Below are positions 61,517-64,000 of a stretch of 64,000 nt of DNA, piece by piece. The translations under genes were made by a program, and so were the position numbers. The notes beneath the pieces are model-generated. The model was not told the DNA's origin. It saw only the letters and a program-made list of their open reading frames with translations, and did not search any database. Source of the DNA: Bacillota bacterium (GTDB lineage Bacteria > Bacillota > Clostridia > Christensenellales > SZUA-584); the NCBI GenBank assembly GCA_023436115.1, contig JAEZKQ010000010.1, forward strand, positions 62,001 to 126,000, in the 5' to 3' direction. The first letter of the stretch is position 1. Every line of letters starts with the position of its first letter.

Positions 61517-61595
61517 ATAAGAGGCGAATGCCAACTGTACTTTATGTAAGTCGTAGGAATTAATAGAGACCTTAACGGGTCTCTATTAATTTATA
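61517..61595 (+). ncRNA. Candidate small RNA (about 75 nt) next to the transposase
   Basis: A perfect promoter just upstream and a 14-bp perfect hairpin at 61558-61591 define a transcript of about 75 bases. It contains one micro-ORF with a good site: AAGAGG, then ATG at 61528 (MPTVLYVSRRN, stop at 61563). It may be a non-coding RNA, a leader or a tiny peptide gene. It ends at the stop codon of the convergent transposase gene and could influence its mRNA. No family is recognised. Confidence 0.45.
61558..61591. terminator. Bidirectional terminator hairpin
   Basis: A 14-bp perfect stem AATTAATAGAGACC / GGTCTCTATTAATT around TTAACG. It serves the plus-strand small transcript and lies at the end of the minus-strand transposase gene. 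It lacks a clean T-run on either side. Confidence 0.6.
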
Positions 61596-62508
61596 TCAAA
61601 CTTTGTCTCAGCACCATATCAAACATATTCAACCCACGATTGTTATATCTAAAGCAGAATTCATCCACATACCTCTGCATGTGCTTCACGCTGATGTGAT
61701 GATAAATGCCATACACGCCACGTTTAAGCGTTGCCCAAAAGCTTTCGATGTTATTAGTGTGTGTACCGTTATAATCGCTGAATGCCTTTGTATGGTCTAC
61801 ACGCAGATGGATGAAGTTATTACGCTTTAGTGGGTCATAACCTCTGAATTCGTCAGTCATAATGGTATTGCCGTTGTCAGCCTTTGACACGGTGTTGAGA
61901 ATGTCCATAAGCTGCTTAGCCGTGAGTTTCTTACCTTCACTATTAGGCATGGCTATTTTGGCGTACACTTGTTTGTTGAGCCTGTCCACAATGCCGACAA
62001 CGGGAGTCTTAGAAGTACCCCTTCCCCGTTTAGCTCCTGTGCCTGTCCCTTTAGGAAGGTCATCATCATGTTCATTGTCTTTACGTGGCTTACCACCAAC
62101 ATACGTTTCATCAATTTCAACAATAGTGTTAAAGAATTCTTTCTGTGTTGCGTTACCCATAGCAAGACGGATTTGTTGAAGCATTCTCCATGCTGTTTTG
62201 TAGGTAACACCTATTTCACGTTGGAGTTGAAGACCACTAATACCTTTCTTGCTGTTCAAGAATAGGTGAATGGCATAGAACCACTTTCTTAAGTCAGTGG
62301 ATGATTTTTCAAAGATAGTACCTGTGAAAGGTGAAAAACTATCATAACAGTCATTGCATGTGAATGCTTTAAGGTTTTTAGTACGCTGATAAACCTTAGA
62401 TGATCCGCAATGATTACAATGGATACCGTTAGGGTATCTGATTTTCAAATAGTAGTCTATACAAGACTGCTCTGTCGGGAACTTTTTAATAAGTTCTAAA
62501 AACGTCAT
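61591..62508 (-). CDS. IS1595-family transposase (ISXO2-like)
   Basis: The 305-residue transposase has an N-terminal zinc ribbon (CNHCGSSKVYQRTKNLKAF, CNDC), a helix-turn-helix part, and the ISXO2-like DDE domain. The domain has IVEIDETYVGGKP near residue 130, TIMTDEFRGYDPL near 217, and HTNNIESFWATLKRGVYG near residue 252. The frame is intact. GAGGTGATAATCC precedes the ATG. I could not find clear terminal inverted repeats or target duplications, so the element ends are open. Confidence 0.93.
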   Translation of the reverse strand: MTFLELIKKFPTEQSCIDYYLKIRYPNGIHCNHCGSSKVYQRTKNLKAFTCNDCYDSFSPFTGTIFEKSSTDLRKWFYAIHLFLNSKKGISGLQLQREIGVTYKTAWRMLQQIRLAMGNATQKEFFNTIVEIDETYVGGKPRKDNEHDDDLPKGTGTGAKRGRGTSKTPVVGIVDRLNKQVYAKIAMPNSEGKKLTAKQLMDILNTVSKADNGNTIMTDEFRGYDPLKRNNFIHLRVDHTKAFSDYNGTHTNNIESFWATLKRGVYGIYHHISVKHMQRYVDEFCFRYNNRGLNMFDMVLRQSLI

Positions 62509-62527
62509 GGATTATCACCTCAAATAC

Positions 62528-62557
62528 AGTATAGCACTATTGTTTGCTGTATGTCAA
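62528..62557 (-). promoter_or_regulatory. Transposase promoter
   Basis: Minus strand TTGACA (62552-62557), 18-base spacer, TATACT (62528-62533), about 20 bases before the transposase start. Confidence 0.7.
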
Positions 62558-62817
62558 GGGATAATACCGAAAAACAATATATTTACTCCCTGGAGTTCTT
62601 GGTGAAATATATTCCGTCAGCGATTCTAAGAATGGTGAAAGTCAAAAAACGACGGTCATATGAAGCCAGATCAAAGATAGATTTAGCACCTGTTTACAAG
62701 TCTGAAATATATACAAGCAACGATCCTGCCGAAGACGAACTTTTATTAAGTAAGACCACAAAAGACACCAAAGAAATAGTCATTATTGTTGAAGCATTTC
62801 AGATATTAAAAATTTAA
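62551..62817 (+). CDS. Hypothetical protein, possibly a 3' gene fragment
   Basis: An 88-codon frame with no ribosome binding site at its first ATG, which lies inside the divergent transposase promoter. The content (FLVKYIPSAILRMVKVKKRR, then an acidic part ending EIVIIVEAFQILKI) matches no family I know. It may be the 3' end of a gene cut by the insertion sequence, since a terminator follows 20 bases later. Confidence 0.35.
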   Translation: MSRDNTEKQYIYSLEFLVKYIPSAILRMVKVKKRRSYEARSKIDLAPVYKSEIYTSNDPAEDELLLSKTTKDTKEIVIIVEAFQILKI

Positions 62818-62836
62818 TGCAGCCACTAATTCCAAT

Positions 62837-62877
62837 GCCCGCGAGGTTTTAAGATACCGTGCGGGCTCCTTTTTTTA
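62837..62877 (+). terminator. Terminator before the DUF2935 gene
   Basis: Stem GCCCGC / GCGGGC with an 18-base loop, then TCC and a run of T. GC content here returns to the level of the main chromosome. Confidence 0.75.
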
Positions 62878-63005
62878 AATTGAAAAATGGGACAATGTCG
62901 CCAAATTAAATCGCAATACTTTAGCAGTGATAGACGGCCATGATATTGCTTTTTCGGAGTGCATTGAGCTTAAGTCTTGTAAACTGCGAGTATGCGAGAT
63001 AAATA

Positions 63006-63033
63006 ACAAAATGTCCGCATTTTTCATATGATA
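63006..63033 (+). promoter_or_regulatory. SigK/SigE-like promoter of the DUF2935 gene
   Basis: AC (63006-63007), 17 bases, CATATGATA (63025-63033), 23 bases before the start codon. Confidence 0.4.
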
Positions 63034-63056
63034 ACAAAAAGACAGGAGGTGCAATT

Positions 63057-63971
63057 ATGCCATCGCAAACCCTATACATACAGGATTCGCTTGAGCTAAA
63101 TCTATTCTTTTTAAGGATTATGAAAGAGCATGCTCTGTTTATGCAGCTTGGTTTCACACCAAAAAATAAAACACTTGCCGCAGAGGCCGAAAACTTAGGG
63201 AAAAGGCTCAACGAATTGTTTAGACAAGCAATACGCCTTGCGAAGGGCTATGTGAGCGAGATTGTCATGACATCGGGAGAGCTGTTTACCCGGTTTACAG
63301 AGGAAGCCGAACGGCAGACGCAGTTTTTTACGGGCGCTCCGATAGATATGTCGCTCACAAGAGAGGAATATAATCTGGGAGGTGGTGCAACACCGCCCGA
63401 TACGATGAAAAGCCAAGTCGATCGGTTGAATCAGAGCGCTCTTGGGCTTGCGACTGAATTATTGCAGTTTAAGGAACGTGTTTTTCAGGATGTTATGAGC
63501 TGCCGTATTATCACCATGAATTATCCGCTTCAAATCGATCATCTCATAAGGGAAGCCCGGAATTACATCGGCTTGCTTGAAGCACTGCTGGCCGGAGATG
63601 TGCAGCTCGACGCGCATGAATTCATCGAAGAGATTGCTTTCTGGAATAGAAATATGGGCGATCATGCGGAGTTTATTGACGGTCTGCTGGACCCCACAGA
63701 AAAAGATCTCAAACAAAGAGCAAGGGGTTTCGCAGTCGAGTTTGAAAACCTTGAGCAGCAAGCGGAAACGGCACAGAGTATGATGCAAATGCTTCCCGAA
63801 GTGGCGATGAGAAGCGAGACAGCCACAGAAAACTTAAGAAACTTTAAAATGCAGGGCGCCAATGGGATACTGTCCTGTGATATCCGCTCGATTATCATTC
63901 CGCTCTTAAGCGATCATGTGCTGCGCGAAGCCAATTATTATTTTAGGGTGCTTAATGAAAACATGAAATAG
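63057..63971 (+). CDS. DUF2935 four-helix-type protein
   Basis: The 304-residue protein is a clear DUF2935 member with two related halves. The first has MKEHALFMQLGFTP near residue 22. The second has FIEEIAFWNRNMGDHAEFIDGLLDPTEKDL near residue 186 and IIPLLSDHVLREANYYFRVL at the end. The E-H/D-H pattern suggests metal-binding helical bundles; function unknown. CAGGAGG lies 7 bases before the ATG. The upstream sporulation-type promoter pattern, if real, would place it in the mother cell. Confidence 0.9.
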   Translation: MPSQTLYIQDSLELNLFFLRIMKEHALFMQLGFTPKNKTLAAEAENLGKRLNELFRQAIRLAKGYVSEIVMTSGELFTRFTEEAERQTQFFTGAPIDMSLTREEYNLGGGATPPDTMKSQVDRLNQSALGLATELLQFKERVFQDVMSCRIITMNYPLQIDHLIREARNYIGLLEALLAGDVQLDAHEFIEEIAFWNRNMGDHAEFIDGLLDPTEKDLKQRARGFAVEFENLEQQAETAQSMMQMLPEVAMRSETATENLRNFKMQGANGILSCDIRSIIIPLLSDHVLREANYYFRVLNENMK

Positions 63972-64000
63972 CAAAAGAACCCAGACAAAAATGACCGTTT

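Larger units (their letters stand above)
61558..62557 (-). mobile_element. IS1595-type insertion sequence, ends approximate
   Basis: The limits are set only by the terminator hairpin and the transposase promoter. The sequences TTGACATACA (reading inward on the right) and TTGACATATA (reading inward on the left at 61482) agree at 9 of 10 bases. They may be part of terminal repeats, or just the two promoters' -35 regions. Confidence 0.5.

Noticed and set aside
61482..62557. Terminal inverted repeats of the IS1595 element
   Set aside because: Only a 9/10 match, TTGACATACA against TTGACATATA, which is equally explained by two promoter -35 boxes; no target duplication seen.

Overview
The window looks like chromosome from an endospore-forming, probably anaerobic member of the Clostridia (Bacillota). 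Three things point that way. The sporulation and germination genes are ytxC-like, sleL/yaaH, cwlJ, gerQ and pdaA. There is a T-box leader on thrS, and the ribosome binding sites and sigma-A promoters are of Firmicutes type. The body of the window has intermediate GC by eye. One segment, about 59.5-62.8 kb, is visibly AT-rich and looks acquired. No rRNA, tRNA or CRISPR array was seen.

Layout, left half. The window opens inside yajC, followed by rqcH (minus) divergent from proA, a decayed DUF3795-type pseudogene, a zinc-dependent phospholipase C-like gene, and argGH (minus, ATGA overlap). Next come tig-clpP-clpX, an orphan BlaI/MecI-type repressor and a VanW-family cell-wall protein. A TetR regulator with its small target gene is divergent from pyridoxamine kinase. 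A minus-strand CDP-sugar cluster follows (glucose-1-phosphate cytidylyltransferase, a glycosyltransferase with two tandem copies of its catalytic domain, an NAD-dependent epimerase, CDP-glucose dehydratase). Then come feoA-feoB plus a FeoB-associated Cys-rich peptide, an RsiV-like protein, galM, and a three-gene end-joining operon (ku, ligase, polymerase). An antibiotic-resistance-type ABC-F gene has a leader with promoter, micro-ORF and inverted repeat. After it lie a secreted peptidoglycan-binding protein and a Vat/Cat-like acetyltransferase.

Layout, right half. thrS has a complete T-box leader and promoter. It is followed by DUF308 and YitT membrane proteins, a solo mazF, an amidohydrolase, ytxC, a truncated ABC ATPase remnant, tex and a HAD phosphatase, and a padR-MBL operon with a perfect palindromic operator. 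The sporulation block (sleL, cwlJ, gerQ, pdaA) is followed by mutY-msrAB and two paralogous Cys-rich proteins that probably belong to the spore coat. Then come exoA, a rubredoxin-like peptide, an HD protein, an AhpD-like protein, and the function-unknown AmmeMemoRadiSam pair (LigB-AMMECR1 fusion plus radical SAM enzyme). A C39-like lipoprotein and an uncharacterised three-gene operon of a putative PH-like protein and two zinc-ribbon proteins complete the native part. The AT-rich island holds tiny genes in tail-to-tail pairs, a PemK-type toxin-like gene, a promoter-terminator unit that may be a small RNA, and an IS1595-type transposase. The window closes with a DUF2935 gene.

Links between genes. 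Four places match the mother-cell sporulation promoter pattern AC-N16/17-CATANNNTA: upstream of ytxC, sleL, the first Cys-rich gene and the DUF2935 gene. A weaker copy precedes the second Cys-rich gene. This ties known sporulation genes to the unknown ones. Regulator-operator pairs can be read directly for TetR, PadR, BlaI-like and the feo locus.
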